From NCBI RefSeq assembly GCF_041021895.1, contig NZ_CP157429.1:1-64000 (forward strand): a stretch of 64,000 nucleotides of DNA, in the 5' to 3' direction. This DNA comes from Acinetobacter sp. XH1741 (GTDB lineage: Bacteria; Pseudomonadota; Gammaproteobacteria; Pseudomonadales; Moraxellaceae). The notes beneath the pieces were generated by a model. The model was not told where the DNA came from and searched no databases. It saw only the letters and a program-made list of their open reading frames with translations. The first letter of the stretch is position 1; each line of letters begins with the position of its first letter. A program made the position numbers and the translations under genes. Shown in pieces: positions 43,208-53,796 of this stretch.

Positions 43208-43510
43208 TTAAGCTGGTAGTTTACTCGCCAAAACATCTACTTTTTCAATAGACGGTGGCTCTGAAAATAGCTCTTCGGCCTGAGCCATCAACGCAGCTGC
43301 AACCTTGCCAGATAAATGCGCTTGGCGACCCGCCTCATCAGGAAATGCATCAAAAATACCAAATGTTGTAGGTCCAAGACGTAGGCCAAACCACGCAACT
43401 GTCGCAGGTTCTTCCATTACAATAGGTAAACCGGCTTTAAGAAAAGCTTCCACTTCGTCTTCTTTACCCGGTTTAGCTTCAAGACGGACATATAAAGCTG
43501 TTTTAAGCAT
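43208..43510 (-). CDS. ABM-domain (quinol) monooxygenase-like protein
   Basis: A 100-residue dimeric alpha-beta barrel protein of the antibiotic biosynthesis monooxygenase family, the type of E. coli YgiN quinol monooxygenase. Recognisable parts are LYVRLEAKPGKEDEVEAFLK, TVAWFGLRLGPTTFGIFDAF and DEAGRQAHLSGKV. The family oxidises quinols or similar aromatics without metal cofactor. The gene stands between IS remnants and fits the electrophile/quinone theme of this island. The start at ATG 43510 has GGAG upstream. Confidence 0.82.
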   Translation of the reverse strand: MLKTALYVRLEAKPGKEDEVEAFLKAGLPIVMEEPATVAWFGLRLGPTTFGIFDAFPDEAGRQAHLSGKVAAALMAQAEELFSEPPSIEKVDVLASKLPA

Positions 43511-43580
43511 GACTAAAACTCCATAATTGATTAGAATTCAAACTGATTCTGACATTGCTAATGTATGCATGTCAGAAAGT

Positions 43581-43830
43581 TTTGTTGTATAAAAGTTAGA
43601 AAAAATTCCCATAGCTGAGCCAAAATTTAGGTTTTTATTTCGACATAATGCTATGAATTTATTCAAGTTAATATCATTAACATTTGAATCAAAAAATCAA
43701 GATATGAGATGATTAAATTCAATCTTATTTATATAAGGATCAATTGACTCTACCTTAGCTTTATAAGCTGACCTCTTCATCTGGAAATTATATTGCTCAA
43801 GAAGCATTCAAGAACAATATTGTACATCCT
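43581..43830 (-). mobile_element. Internally deleted IS17-like remnant
   Basis: One end (TTTTGTTGTATAAAAG followed by TGAGCCAAAATTTAGG) and the other (CTTCATCTGGAAATTATATT, then GCTCAAGAAGCATTC) match the two ends of the IS17-like element with many changes. Only about 250 bp remain and no coding part survives. Confidence 0.5.
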
Positions 43831-43847
43831 CATATCTATGAAAGTTA

Positions 43848-45265
<1,418 letters not shown>

Positions 45266-45488
45266 CTATTTTAAATATGATTTTAGAATCTTGGCGATTT
45301 CAGCCAATTCTTCTTTTCGTTGTTGTTCTGTGGTTTCACCTGATACTAAAGTGTCCTTTAAATGAACCTCCAACATTTCATTCATTAAACCATTAATAGC
45401 ACCACGCACAGAGCATATTTGTTGCAGAATTGCACCACATTCCACATTGTCTTCTAAAGCTTTTTCAATCGCTTGTACAACTTGCGAT
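45266..45488 (-). pseudogene. frmR: FrmR-type formaldehyde-responsive repressor, 5'-truncated
   Basis: The frame reads QAIEKALEDNVECGAILQQI, CSVRGAINGLMNEMLEVHLK and ends TEQQRKEELAEIAKILKSYL before the stop. This is the CsoR/FrmR family; the conserved Cys in VECGAI is present, but the N-terminal 20 or so residues including the first ligand Pro/His region and the start codon are missing. It is cut by an IS3 remnant at about 45489. Loss of the repressor could leave adhC without its regulation. Confidence 0.8.
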
Positions 45489-45690
45489 ATTAAATTGGGT
45501 AGATTGGTTCAATAAAAAGCGTGTACACAGTGCATTGGTTATGTATCGCCTTTTGATTTTGAAACAAAGTATTATGATAAAATTAACCCGTTAGTTCAGG
45601 TGGCCCAACTTAAATAAAAAGTCTCCTACAAACCCAGTACGGTTCACTCTGCTATCAAAGGCTTTATGCAACAAAGCCTCATGGAAATAA
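45489..45690 (+). pseudogene. IS3-family OrfB 3' remnant and IS17-like end
   Basis: LNWVDWFNKKRVHSAL opens the fragment and VAQLK followed by the stop and AAAGTCTCCTACAAACCCAG closes it, with a frameshift between; this is an IS3-type transposase end. At 45658-45679 GGCTTTATGCAACAAAGCC resembles a terminal repeat of the IS17-like elements. Confidence 0.65.
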
Positions 45691-45783
45691 AGACAAAAGT
45701 GACTTTTAAATCTGAAAAAATCAAAATTGTGGTCTCAAAATTGCTTTATAAAAATATTGAAAAAAGTGAAGAACATTAAATTT

Positions 45784-46743
45784 ATGTTACAAAACTCTAA
45801 GCGTATTGGTTTTTTATTACTCGATAACTTTTCAATGATTGCTTTCTCAAACATGGTTGAAGTCTTGCGTATGGCTAATTATGTTACAGAAGACAATTTA
45901 TACCAATGGAATGTAACGGGTTTAGATGGTCATCATAGCTGCGCAAGCAATGGTCTTCAAATACAACATACCTGTGTTTGGTCACATTTACTGAACATGG
46001 ATATAGTTTTTATTTGTGGTGGTTTTCAACTTTATAAAAATATGACAGTACGCTTAAAGAATTTTTTATATAGGTTGGATCAACAAAAAATTGCTTTAGG
46101 TGGTTTATGTACAGGCGCTTATGTATTAGCGAAAGCCAATCTACTAAATGGCTTTCGTGCTAGCCTTCATTGGGAAAATACCTTAGCGGCACAAGAAGAG
46201 TTTCCATTAGTACAGTTTACCCCACATATTTTTACCATTGATGCGAACCGTTTTACCTGTTCTGGTGGGCTTGCAGCGATTGATTTAGGCTTGGCACTTG
46301 TTGAAATACACTATCCAAATATTGCTAAAAGAATCTGTGAGCAATTTATTGTTCATCAAGTGCGTGAGAGCAATGAAATTCAACATCAACCTATTGCTGA
46401 ACATAAGAAAAAACTTGATTTTCAGATTCAAGAAGTATTGCGCTTAATGGAAAATAATATTAATGAGCCTTTAACTATTGCTGAAATTGCACAGCATGTA
46501 AAAATTCAACCGCGTACTTTAGAGCGCTTGTTTAAAATGAATCTACAATTGGCTCCAAAAGAATATTATTTAAAACTAAGACTCACCTATGCACAGAATC
46601 TACTTAAACAGTCTACGTTAAACATTTCAAATATTGCTTTGGCATGTGGTTTTTGTAATGTATCTAGTTTTACTAAAGCCTATAAAGCTTTTTTTAACTA
46701 TTCCCCCAAATTTGAACGTAACATTCTGGATTTTGCTCATTAG
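45784..46743 (+). CDS. GlxA-type AraC-family regulator of the creatine cassette
   Basis: A 319-residue regulator with an N-terminal DJ-1/PfpI-like domain (about residues 5-180: IGFLLLDNFSMIAFSNMVEV, GGLCTGAYVLAKANLLNG, FTCSGGLAAIDLGLALVE) and a C-terminal AraC helix-turn-helix (about 215-315: EPLTIAEIAQHVKIQPRTLE, NISNIALACGFCNVSSFTKA). GlxA-type proteins often control amine and amino-acid catabolism genes next door. The ATG at 45784 is preferred over an in-frame start at 45727. It is read in the same direction as creatinase, 115 bp downstream, and probably activates it. Confidence 0.86.
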   Translation: MLQNSKRIGFLLLDNFSMIAFSNMVEVLRMANYVTEDNLYQWNVTGLDGHHSCASNGLQIQHTCVWSHLLNMDIVFICGGFQLYKNMTVRLKNFLYRLDQQKIALGGLCTGAYVLAKANLLNGFRASLHWENTLAAQEEFPLVQFTPHIFTIDANRFTCSGGLAAIDLGLALVEIHYPNIAKRICEQFIVHQVRESNEIQHQPIAEHKKKLDFQIQEVLRLMENNINEPLTIAEIAQHVKIQPRTLERLFKMNLQLAPKEYYLKLRLTYAQNLLKQSTLNISNIALACGFCNVSSFTKAYKAFFNYSPKFERNILDFAH

Positions 46744-46858
46744 TGTTTTTTAGTCTTGTCGGTTTTTGACAACTTTTTGACGCTTTTAGCAAAAATCCCT
46801 ATTCATATTCTGCATAAGCTTAGCTCATTGATTACATTACATTGATCTAGGAAAATAT

Positions 46859-48097
46859 ATGAATACTTTAGTAAATAATTTTGTTGCTTCACAACTACCA
46901 TCATTATTAACCATTGAAAATGGTGAAAAAGTTTCTGCAACATTTTCATTATCTGAGTATCAAAATAGACAGAGCAAGTTACGCCAACTAATGGAAGAGC
47001 TAGAAATTGATCATATTCTATTTAGTTCAATCCATAACATTAACTATTATGCAGACTTTATTTATTGTTCATTTGGGCGCTTCTACGGTCTGGTGGTTAG
47101 CCCAGAAAAAGTGGTGACAATTTCAGCAAATATTGATGCTGGGCAACCTTGGCGTCGTACGATTGGCGACTATAACGTAGTTTATACTGACTGGCAGCGT
47201 GATAACTATTTTAAAGCGGTTACACAAGAAATTCCAAATAAAGGCCGTGTAGGAATTGAGTTTGATCATTTACCTTTAGAACGTTTAAACAAGTTAAAAG
47301 CAGTTTTACCGAATGTGCAGTTTGTGGATATTAGTGCCGCATGCATGAAGCTACGCATGATTAAATCTGCTGAAGAAATTGCACATATCACCCAAGGTGC
47401 TGCAGTATGTGATATTGGTGGTTTTGCAGTGACTGCAGCAATTCGTGAAGGTGTGCCAGAGCATGAAGTGGCTTTAGCCTCTACTCAATCCATGGTACGT
47501 GAAATTGCCAAACGTTTTCCAAACTCTGAACTCATGGATACGTGGACTTGGTTTCAATCAGGCATTAATACGGATGGTGCACATAATCCTGTTACAACCC
47601 GCCAAGTCCGAAAAGGTGATATTTTAAGTTTAAACTGCTTTTCTATGATTGCTGGCTATTATACAGCTTTAGAGCGTACACAGTTCTTTGATCACTGTGA
47701 TGATGCTTCATTACGAATTTGGGAGGCGAATGTCAAGGTGCATGAAGCTGGCTTAAAACTCATTCGCCCAGGTGCACGTTGCAGTGATATTGCTAAAGAG
47801 TTAAATGAAATTTTCTATGAAGAAGGTTTATTGCAGTACCGCACATTTGGTTATGGACATTCCTTTGGTGTGTTATCACATTATTACGGTCGTGAAGCCG
47901 GTTTAGAATTACGTGAAGATATTGATACGGTGATAGAACCAGGCATGGTGATTTCAATGGAACCTATGATTATGATTCCGCAAGGAATGGCTGGGGCTGG
48001 TGGTTACCGTGAACATGATATCTTGGTCGTTACAGAATCAGGAAATGAAAATATTACCAAATTCCCATATGGTCCAGAACATAACATTATCAAATAA
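46859..48097 (+). CDS. Creatinase (creatine amidinohydrolase)
   Basis: A 412-residue enzyme that hydrolyses creatine to sarcosine and urea (EC 3.5.3.3), cytosolic. It matches Pseudomonas creatinase closely: HNINYYADFIYCSFGRFYGL, SANIDAGQPWRRTIGDYN, MDTWTWFQSGINTDGAHNPV (catalytic His), YTALERTQFFDHCDD (Glu), GYGHSFGVLSHYYGREAGLE and SMEPMIMIPQG. The M24 pita-bread fold lacks metal in creatinases. The gene is followed by a hairpin and an MHS transporter gene. No creatininase or sarcosine oxidase gene is present in the window, so the rest of the pathway must be elsewhere. Confidence 0.94.
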   Translation: MNTLVNNFVASQLPSLLTIENGEKVSATFSLSEYQNRQSKLRQLMEELEIDHILFSSIHNINYYADFIYCSFGRFYGLVVSPEKVVTISANIDAGQPWRRTIGDYNVVYTDWQRDNYFKAVTQEIPNKGRVGIEFDHLPLERLNKLKAVLPNVQFVDISAACMKLRMIKSAEEIAHITQGAAVCDIGGFAVTAAIREGVPEHEVALASTQSMVREIAKRFPNSELMDTWTWFQSGINTDGAHNPVTTRQVRKGDILSLNCFSMIAGYYTALERTQFFDHCDDASLRIWEANVKVHEAGLKLIRPGARCSDIAKELNEIFYEEGLLQYRTFGYGHSFGVLSHYYGREAGLELREDIDTVIEPGMVISMEPMIMIPQGMAGAGGYREHDILVVTESGNENITKFPYGPEHNIIK

Positions 48098-48105
48098 AAG
48101 ATTTT

Positions 48106-48136
48106 AAATAGGCACTCTGAAAATGAGTGCCTATTT
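48106..48136. terminator. Strong hairpin between creatinase and transporter genes
   Basis: AAATAGGCACTC (48106-48117) pairs perfectly with GAGTGCCTATTT (48125-48136), a 12-bp stem with a 7-nt loop followed by AATTAGGAG. It may reduce transcription into the transporter gene or stabilise the creatinase mRNA end. Confidence 0.6.
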
Positions 48137-48153
48137 AATTAGGAGTAAATAGA

Positions 48154-49446
48154 ATGAAAAACAATCATCAAATAGAGCAAAAAAATACTCTAAGACGTGT
48201 TGCTAGCGCCAGCTTTATTGGTAATTTTGTGGAGTGGTTTGATTATGCTGCATATGGTTTTTTGGCAACAGTTATTGCAGTGGTTTTTTTCCCGAAAAGT
48301 GACCCTTTAACCGCATTAATGGCTACATATGCGATCTTTGCAATTTCATTTATTTTTCGTCCATTAGGCGGTATTTTTTGGGGGCATGTTGGGGATAAAT
48401 TTGGTCGAAAAAATGCACTATCGTGGTCGATTATATTAATGACACTGGCTACGGTATGTATTGCACTGTTACCAAGTTATCAAAGTATCGGTATTTTTGC
48501 ACCGATTATGTTATTAATATTCCGGATGATCCAAGGCTTCTCCGCTTCAGGTGAATATGCTGGTGCAGCAAATTTTCTTGCAGAATACGCCCCTAAGGGA
48601 AAAAGAGGACTTTATACCAGTTTAGTTCCTGCAAGTACTGCAACGGGTTTACTACTCGGCTCTTTAATGGCAGCGGCGATGTTCGCTTTCATGTCAGAGG
48701 CGTTTTTACACGAATATGGTTGGAGAATTCCATTTTTATTGGCAGCACCATTAGGTTTAATCGGGTATTATATCCGTGTAAAGTTAGAAGAAACCCCAGA
48801 GTTTTTAGAACATCAAAAAAATAGCAACAAAGAAAATTTTCCAATCAAAGCCTTATTTACTCAGTATCAACCAGCACTTTTTAAAGCATTTGCAGTTGCA
48901 TCTTTAAATGCCACCGCCTTCTATCTTATTTTTAGTTATATGCCAAATTATTTAGCTACAGAGTTAGGTGTAAATAAATCCCAAGCCTTTATATCAGGGT
49001 CAATTTCATTGCTATTTTATATTGCTGTAGTTTTTGTGATGGGCAAATATTCAGATCGAATTGGACGTAAGAAAATGTTGCTTTGGGCAGGTCTAAGCTT
49101 TATAGCACTGACTGTACCCTTGTTCTACTTACTTTCAACTGCCAGTTTTATTGAAATGGTGATCATTCAGCTCATGTTCTGCACATTATTAGCAATGAAC
49201 GATGGGAGCTTACCTGCATATTTAACAGAACAATTCCCTATACAAGTGCGCTATACCGGTTTTGCCTTTAGTTTTAATACTGCTAATGCACTGTTAGGTG
49301 GAACAGTTCCTTTCGTTGCAACTTGGTTAATTCAACAAACAGCTAATACCTTAGCACCTAGTATCTTATTAGTTATAGTTGCAATTTTTGCAAGTATGGC
49401 TTTATTAGAGAGGAAATCACATCATTTAATCAATGCTAAGGCTTAA
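48154..49446 (+). CDS. MHS-family transporter (MFS)
   Basis: A 430-residue permease with twelve helices of the metabolite:H+ symporter subfamily (ProP-like). Signature parts are GNFVEWFDYAAYGFLATVIA, the loop motif GHVGDKFGRKNALSWSI and GFSASGEYAGAANFLAEYAP. It probably imports creatine or a related compound, judged from its place after creatinase. The start at ATG 48154 follows AGGAG (48141-48145). The substrate is inference. Confidence 0.87.
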   Translation: MKNNHQIEQKNTLRRVASASFIGNFVEWFDYAAYGFLATVIAVVFFPKSDPLTALMATYAIFAISFIFRPLGGIFWGHVGDKFGRKNALSWSIILMTLATVCIALLPSYQSIGIFAPIMLLIFRMIQGFSASGEYAGAANFLAEYAPKGKRGLYTSLVPASTATGLLLGSLMAAAMFAFMSEAFLHEYGWRIPFLLAAPLGLIGYYIRVKLEETPEFLEHQKNSNKENFPIKALFTQYQPALFKAFAVASLNATAFYLIFSYMPNYLATELGVNKSQAFISGSISLLFYIAVVFVMGKYSDRIGRKKMLLWAGLSFIALTVPLFYLLSTASFIEMVIIQLMFCTLLAMNDGSLPAYLTEQFPIQVRYTGFAFSFNTANALLGGTVPFVATWLIQQTANTLAPSILLVIVAIFASMALLERKSHHLINAKA

Positions 49447-49458
49447 AAGGAATAGGTT

Positions 49459-50373
49459 ATGCTTTTAAATGCTCTCCCTACATTCAATAGAAATATATCG
49501 ACTTTAATTGGTCTTACAGCTGTCATATTTTGGAGTACAAATGTAGGCTTAATGCGTAGTGTCAGTGAGAGCTTTGGAGCTGTAGCTGGTGCTGCTCTAA
49601 TTTACAGTGTCGCATCCATGATTTTAGTTTTCATGGTTGGTATGCCTAAGTTTTCTACCATCCCAAAATCCTATTTATGGTGGGGAAGCCTTTTATTTGT
49701 TGCTTATGAATTATGTTTTGCCCTTTCTATTGGCTATGCGCAAAACAGTAGACAAGCAATCGAAGTCGGCATGATTAATTATCTATGGCCAACATTTACT
49801 CTACTATTCGCAATTATTTTTAACAACGTTAAGGCCAATATTTTAATTATTCCTGGCTGCATATTCGCTTTAGTTGGAATTTGTTGGGTATTAGGAGGAG
49901 ATACTGGATTTGATTTTTTTCAGATATTTACTAATTTAAAAGCTAATCCTCTTAGTTATGGTTTAGCTTTTGCTGCTGCTATTTTGTGGGCTGCATATTG
50001 TTCTGTGACAGTAAAAACATCTCAGGGTAAAAATCTAGTCACTATATTTTTTGCCTTGACTGGAGTTGTACTATGGATCAAATACCTTCTCATGAGTGGG
50101 TCAGCTCTTAATTTTACTTATGACAATACAGTCACTCTGATTATGGCAGCTGGTGCTTTAGGTTTGGGATATGGTGCTTGGAATATTGGAATTATTTCAG
50201 GGAACATGACGTTAATGGCTGGAGCTTCTTATTTTATTCCCGTGCTATCAGCTTTGTTTGCGGCATTAATTCTAAGTACGTCCTTATCTTTTATCTTTTG
50301 GCAAGGTGTTGCAATGGTGACAGCAGGAGCAGTTTTGTGTTGGTTAGCGACTCGAAAGAAACAAATTATTTAG
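49459..50373 (+). CDS. DMT-superfamily exporter, YddG-like
   Basis: A 304-residue membrane protein with about ten helices of the EamA/DMT type. GLTAVIFWSTNVGLMRSVSE, IEVGMINYLWPTFTLLFAII and GALGLGYGAWNIGIISGN fit the YddG group, which exports aromatic amino acids and related molecules. It follows the MHS gene by 12 bp with AAGGAATAGGTT before its ATG, so it is in the same operon. Its role in creatine use is unclear; it might remove a by-product. The pdif site follows 11 bp after the stop. Confidence 0.84.
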   Translation: MLLNALPTFNRNISTLIGLTAVIFWSTNVGLMRSVSESFGAVAGAALIYSVASMILVFMVGMPKFSTIPKSYLWWGSLLFVAYELCFALSIGYAQNSRQAIEVGMINYLWPTFTLLFAIIFNNVKANILIIPGCIFALVGICWVLGGDTGFDFFQIFTNLKANPLSYGLAFAAAILWAAYCSVTVKTSQGKNLVTIFFALTGVVLWIKYLLMSGSALNFTYDNTVTLIMAAGALGLGYGAWNIGIISGNMTLMAGASYFIPVLSALFAALILSTSLSFIFWQGVAMVTAGAVLCWLATRKKQII

Positions 50374-50384
50374 AGTTATACTAA

Positions 50385-50412
50385 AATTAACATACTAGAC
50401 TTTAAGCGAAGT
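50385..50412 (-). other. pdif site (XerD-spacer-XerC)
   Basis: AATTAACATAC (XerD half, minus), TAGACT spacer, TTAAGCGAAGT (XerC half, minus; one base from the TTATGCGAAGT variant). It closes the creatine cassette and may mark that cassette as pdif cargo; a partner site left of 45784 was not found. Confidence 0.72.
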
Positions 50413-50439
50413 CAAGATATTGAAACTGTTTATCTATTA

Positions 50440-51269
50440 GGGCGTGTCCTCATTTGAAAAATTGATTTTAAAGATTTAAAAGAATGATTTAACCTCTTTT
50501 TATTTGTATATTTCTCAATGGCACGAACTCTACTCACCGATGATATTTGACAACAAATCCAGTCTACGATGCAATTTCATGGTTGTTATTGTTCAAAGAA
50601 CGGTAGAAATATCATGGAAGCCATCTTATGGAAATTATGTACAGATGCAACATGGCGTGATATTCCTGAAGAATTTTGTCCTTGGAAAACAGCATATAAC
50701 CGCTTTAATCGTTGGGCGAGTAAGGGCTTGTGGGGTAAATTTTTTTAAACTACGAGGCGTATTGGATCAAGAATGAGTATTCATTGAGGGAAGCTACATA
50801 TGCGCGCATCAGCATGCAAGTGGAGCTCGGCACGGTTTCAAGCGAGCAATTGGACGGTCTAGAGGTGAAAGAACCACAAAAATTCATCTTGCAACCGACG
50901 CGAATGGATTGCCGATTGATTTTAAAATCACTAGAGGTGAACTCCATGACAGCCAAGTTGCGGAGTAGTTGATTGGTGAGGCAGATTATCTGATTGCAGA
51001 TAAAGGTTATGATTCGGAAAAAATTAGGACGTTGCCAAGAAAGCAAAATATTGTGCCGATCATCCCAATGAAATCAAATAGTAAGAGAGAAAATAAAGAA
51101 TTTGATCGGTATTAATATCGTTTAAGTCATCTAGTTGAAAATGCCTTTGCGAGATTAAAACATTTCCGAGCGATAGCGACCCGATTTGATAAGCTTGCAC
51201 GAAATTATCAGTCTATGATTTACATTGCTTGCATGTTAATTTGGTGCAAAGCCAAATGAGGACATGCCC
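50440..51269 (+). mobile_element. Decayed IS5-family element with TA target duplication
   Basis: GGGCGTGTCCTCATTTG at 50440 and its near reverse complement ending at 51269 enclose 830 bp; TA flanks both sides. The transposase is broken by stops and frameshifts but readable: TDATWRDIPEEFCPWKTAYN, FNRWASKGLWGKFF, later HLVENAFARLKHFRAIATRF and DKLARNYQSMIYIACMLIW. It inserted 27 bp from the pdif site. Confidence 0.82.
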
Positions 51270-51744
51270 TAGACATCAGACCTCCTTATTTTTTAGTTTT
51301 TATACTATAGTGCCCCATAGTATAAAAAGCAATACTTTTTATAAATCGAAAAATCAAAAAGGTCTTTAGCGAAAATTTTCTGTCTCTATTTTTAATTTTT
51401 TTAAATAAACATAGTAGAGCTTATACAAAAGTCACAAAAAAATGGGAGCTTTAGCTCCCATTTTTTTATTTTGGCTCATGTTCTTTGTAATGCTGTGACC
51501 TTTTAGAATTATGTTTCCAACTTTTAGCCACTTTGTAGATATTTTGAACGTATCACACCTTAAAAATACTACCGATAGTTTAGATTAAAAATGCCTTTAC
51601 AGACTGTACTAGATTATTTTTAGTGAGCGGATGATATTTATTATTCATTATTTAGGAATTATTAAATCCTATAAATATCATTTATTGGATTATTTTACTT
51701 TGGTACTGTGCATATCAACCCCCAGTTATGAATAAGGAACAACT
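51270..51744. other. Gene-free region with a terminator and the promoter area of the next gene
   Basis: No supported gene. Contents are the terminator at 51441-51467 and AT-rich DNA leading to the oxidoreductase gene at 51745. Confidence 0.5.
51441..51467 (+). terminator. Intrinsic terminator
   Basis: TGGGAGCTTTAGCTCCCA forms a tight hairpin between an A-run and seven T, a Rho-independent terminator that can work in both directions. A similar hairpin follows the SDR gene at 55590. Confidence 0.82.
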
Positions 51745-52740
51745 ATGAATAAGATGATGAGTGCTCTTATCCTAGAAAATTTTGGTGATCATGAATTTAC
51801 ACGTGTAGAACTCCCTATACCTCAACCAGAGGCTGGGCAAGTTCTAGTACGTATTCATGCTAGTGGTGTAAACCCTATTGATTATAAAATTCGTCTTGGT
51901 GAAGCACCATATGCTATGCCAGAGCTTCCTGCCGTGTTGGGAACAGATATGGCTGGGGTTGTAACTGCTATTGGTGAAGGTGTCACTCACTTCAACGTCG
52001 GAGATGAAGTTTACGGTCTGATTGGTGGCGTTCGTAATCTTCAAGGATCTTTAGCAGAATATATTGTAGCAGATGCTGATCTGATCGCATTAAAGCCACG
52101 GAATATCTCTATGCGCGAGGCAGCAGTACTACCATTGACGTTCCTCACCGCTTGGGAAGGTTTAGTGGATAATGCTAAGGTTCAACCAGGGCAAACTGTA
52201 CTGGTTCAGGGTGGTGCTGGTGGCGTTGGTTATATGGTTGTTCAGCTTGCAAAAGCACTTGATGCAAATGTTTGGGCGACTGGTCGTACAGCTGATCAAT
52301 CGCTGATTTCAGAACTCGGTGCAACACCTCTCGATTACACAACAGCATCTTCCGATGACATTATTGCTGCAAGCCCTGAGGGTCAAGGCTTTAACATTGT
52401 TTACGACACTGTGGGTGGTCCAGTACTCGAAGCCTCACTTTCCATGACAACTCACTATGGCCACATTACCAGCTGTGCTGCATTTGGTAATCATAATTTA
52501 GCGAGTTCATCTCTACGATGTGCCACACTGTCTGGCGTATTCGTCCTATTGCCGATGTTAACAGGCAATCGCCGTTCTCATCATGGTGATGTCCTTAAGA
52601 TCGCTACCCGTCTCGTTGAGGAAGGTAAACTGTGTCCTATTGTTGATCCTCGTCATTTTACTCTAGACCAAGCGATTGAGGCTCATGATGCTGTTCAAGA
52701 TCGCTCTGCCAATATTAAGGTCGTTATTGATGTCATTTAA
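51745..52740 (+). CDS. Zinc-free quinone oxidoreductase-like reductase
   Basis: A 331-residue medium-chain reductase of the QOR group. It has GVNPIDYKIRLGEAPYAMPE, the loop LGTDMAGVVTAIGEGVTHF, NADPH motif VQGGAGGVGYMVVQLAK (about 150-166) and NIVYDTVGGPVLEASLS. It probably reduces quinones or activated alkenes with NADPH. The start at ATG 51745 follows AAGGAACAACT. Its stop overlaps the start of the next reductase gene by 11 bp, so the two are co-translated. Confidence 0.86.
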   Translation: MNKMMSALILENFGDHEFTRVELPIPQPEAGQVLVRIHASGVNPIDYKIRLGEAPYAMPELPAVLGTDMAGVVTAIGEGVTHFNVGDEVYGLIGGVRNLQGSLAEYIVADADLIALKPRNISMREAAVLPLTFLTAWEGLVDNAKVQPGQTVLVQGGAGGVGYMVVQLAKALDANVWATGRTADQSLISELGATPLDYTTASSDDIIAASPEGQGFNIVYDTVGGPVLEASLSMTTHYGHITSCAAFGNHNLASSSLRCATLSGVFVLLPMLTGNRRSHHGDVLKIATRLVEEGKLCPIVDPRHFTLDQAIEAHDAVQDRSANIKVVIDVI

Positions 52741-53746
52741 CGCACTTCAGGCCAAGACTTGGCGCTTCAATTGTATTGGAGATACAGATGTTCTGACATT
52801 AGAAACACTTCCTGTTGCTTTACCAGCCGCAGGAGAAGTTCTAATACAGATGAAAACGATCGGACTCAACCGGGCTGATGTAATGTTTCGGCGTGGTACT
52901 TATATTCAAAAGGCAGTATTCCCTTCTCGTCTGGGATATGAGGGAGCAGGCATAGTTCTTGCGATAGGTGAAGGTGTACGCCAATTTTCTCCAGGAGATG
53001 CAGTATCGATTCTTCCGACTGACAATCTAGCCAAATATGGGACATATACGGACAAGCTTCTGATTCCAGAAACTTTTTTAGTTCACAAACCTGATAGTTT
53101 AAGCTGGGAAGAAGCTTCTTCAATCTGGATGCAGTATTTGACGGCTTGGGGTGGTGTAATCCATGCTGGTGGAGTTTCGAAAGGAAAAACGATCTTGATC
53201 ACAGCAGCTTCAAGTAGCGTAGGACTAGCTGCGATACAGATAGCTGAAGCAGCGGATGCTAAGGTCATTGCAAGTACACAGACGATAGAGAAAAAGCAAC
53301 GTTTACTGGATCTCGGTGTTAAAAATGTTATAGCCCGTGAAGATGAACCAGATTTGTATGAGGCGCTTGTTTTACGTTTAGGTGGAGAACATCTTGATGT
53401 CGCCTTCGATGCTGTGGGAGGGCCACATATTGAACAGATTGCAAAAGCGATGTCTGTGGGAGGAACTATGGTTATGCATGGTGCACTTAGCCCGGAGATC
53501 ACACCATTTCCCCTTAAAGTTGCATTACGCAAAAGCTTAACCATGCGAGGTTTTTTATTCCTTGAGGTTCTCCATGACCCTGTTCTAAGGGAGCAAGCCA
53601 GACGATTTATTCTTAGCAGTATAGGTGCAGGATATCTTCGTCCAGTGATCGACTGTTGCTTTAACTTTGAGGACATGCATGACGCTCAGCGCTATCTTGA
53701 ATCAAATCAGCAAATAGGAAAAATTGTAGTTACTCTAAATACATGA
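52730..53746 (+). CDS. Second quinone oxidoreductase-like reductase
   Basis: A 338-residue zinc-free medium-chain reductase: MKTIGLNRADVMFRRGTYIQ, LGYEGAGIVLAIGEGVRQFS, the cofactor motif ITAASSSVGLAAIQIAE and DVAFDAVGGPHIEQIAKAM. The start ATG at 52730 overlaps the previous stop; a longer frame from 52676 lies inside the previous gene. Together with the preceding reductase it forms an operon facing a convergent LysR gene. The substrate is unknown. Confidence 0.86.
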   Translation: MSFNALQAKTWRFNCIGDTDVLTLETLPVALPAAGEVLIQMKTIGLNRADVMFRRGTYIQKAVFPSRLGYEGAGIVLAIGEGVRQFSPGDAVSILPTDNLAKYGTYTDKLLIPETFLVHKPDSLSWEEASSIWMQYLTAWGGVIHAGGVSKGKTILITAASSSVGLAAIQIAEAADAKVIASTQTIEKKQRLLDLGVKNVIAREDEPDLYEALVLRLGGEHLDVAFDAVGGPHIEQIAKAMSVGGTMVMHGALSPEITPFPLKVALRKSLTMRGFLFLEVLHDPVLREQARRFILSSIGAGYLRPVIDCCFNFEDMHDAQRYLESNQQIGKIVVTLNT

Positions 53747-53796
53747 TGGTCTTATCTGATTTCTACTTTCTAAAAAAAAGGTTAGTTACATCTGAT

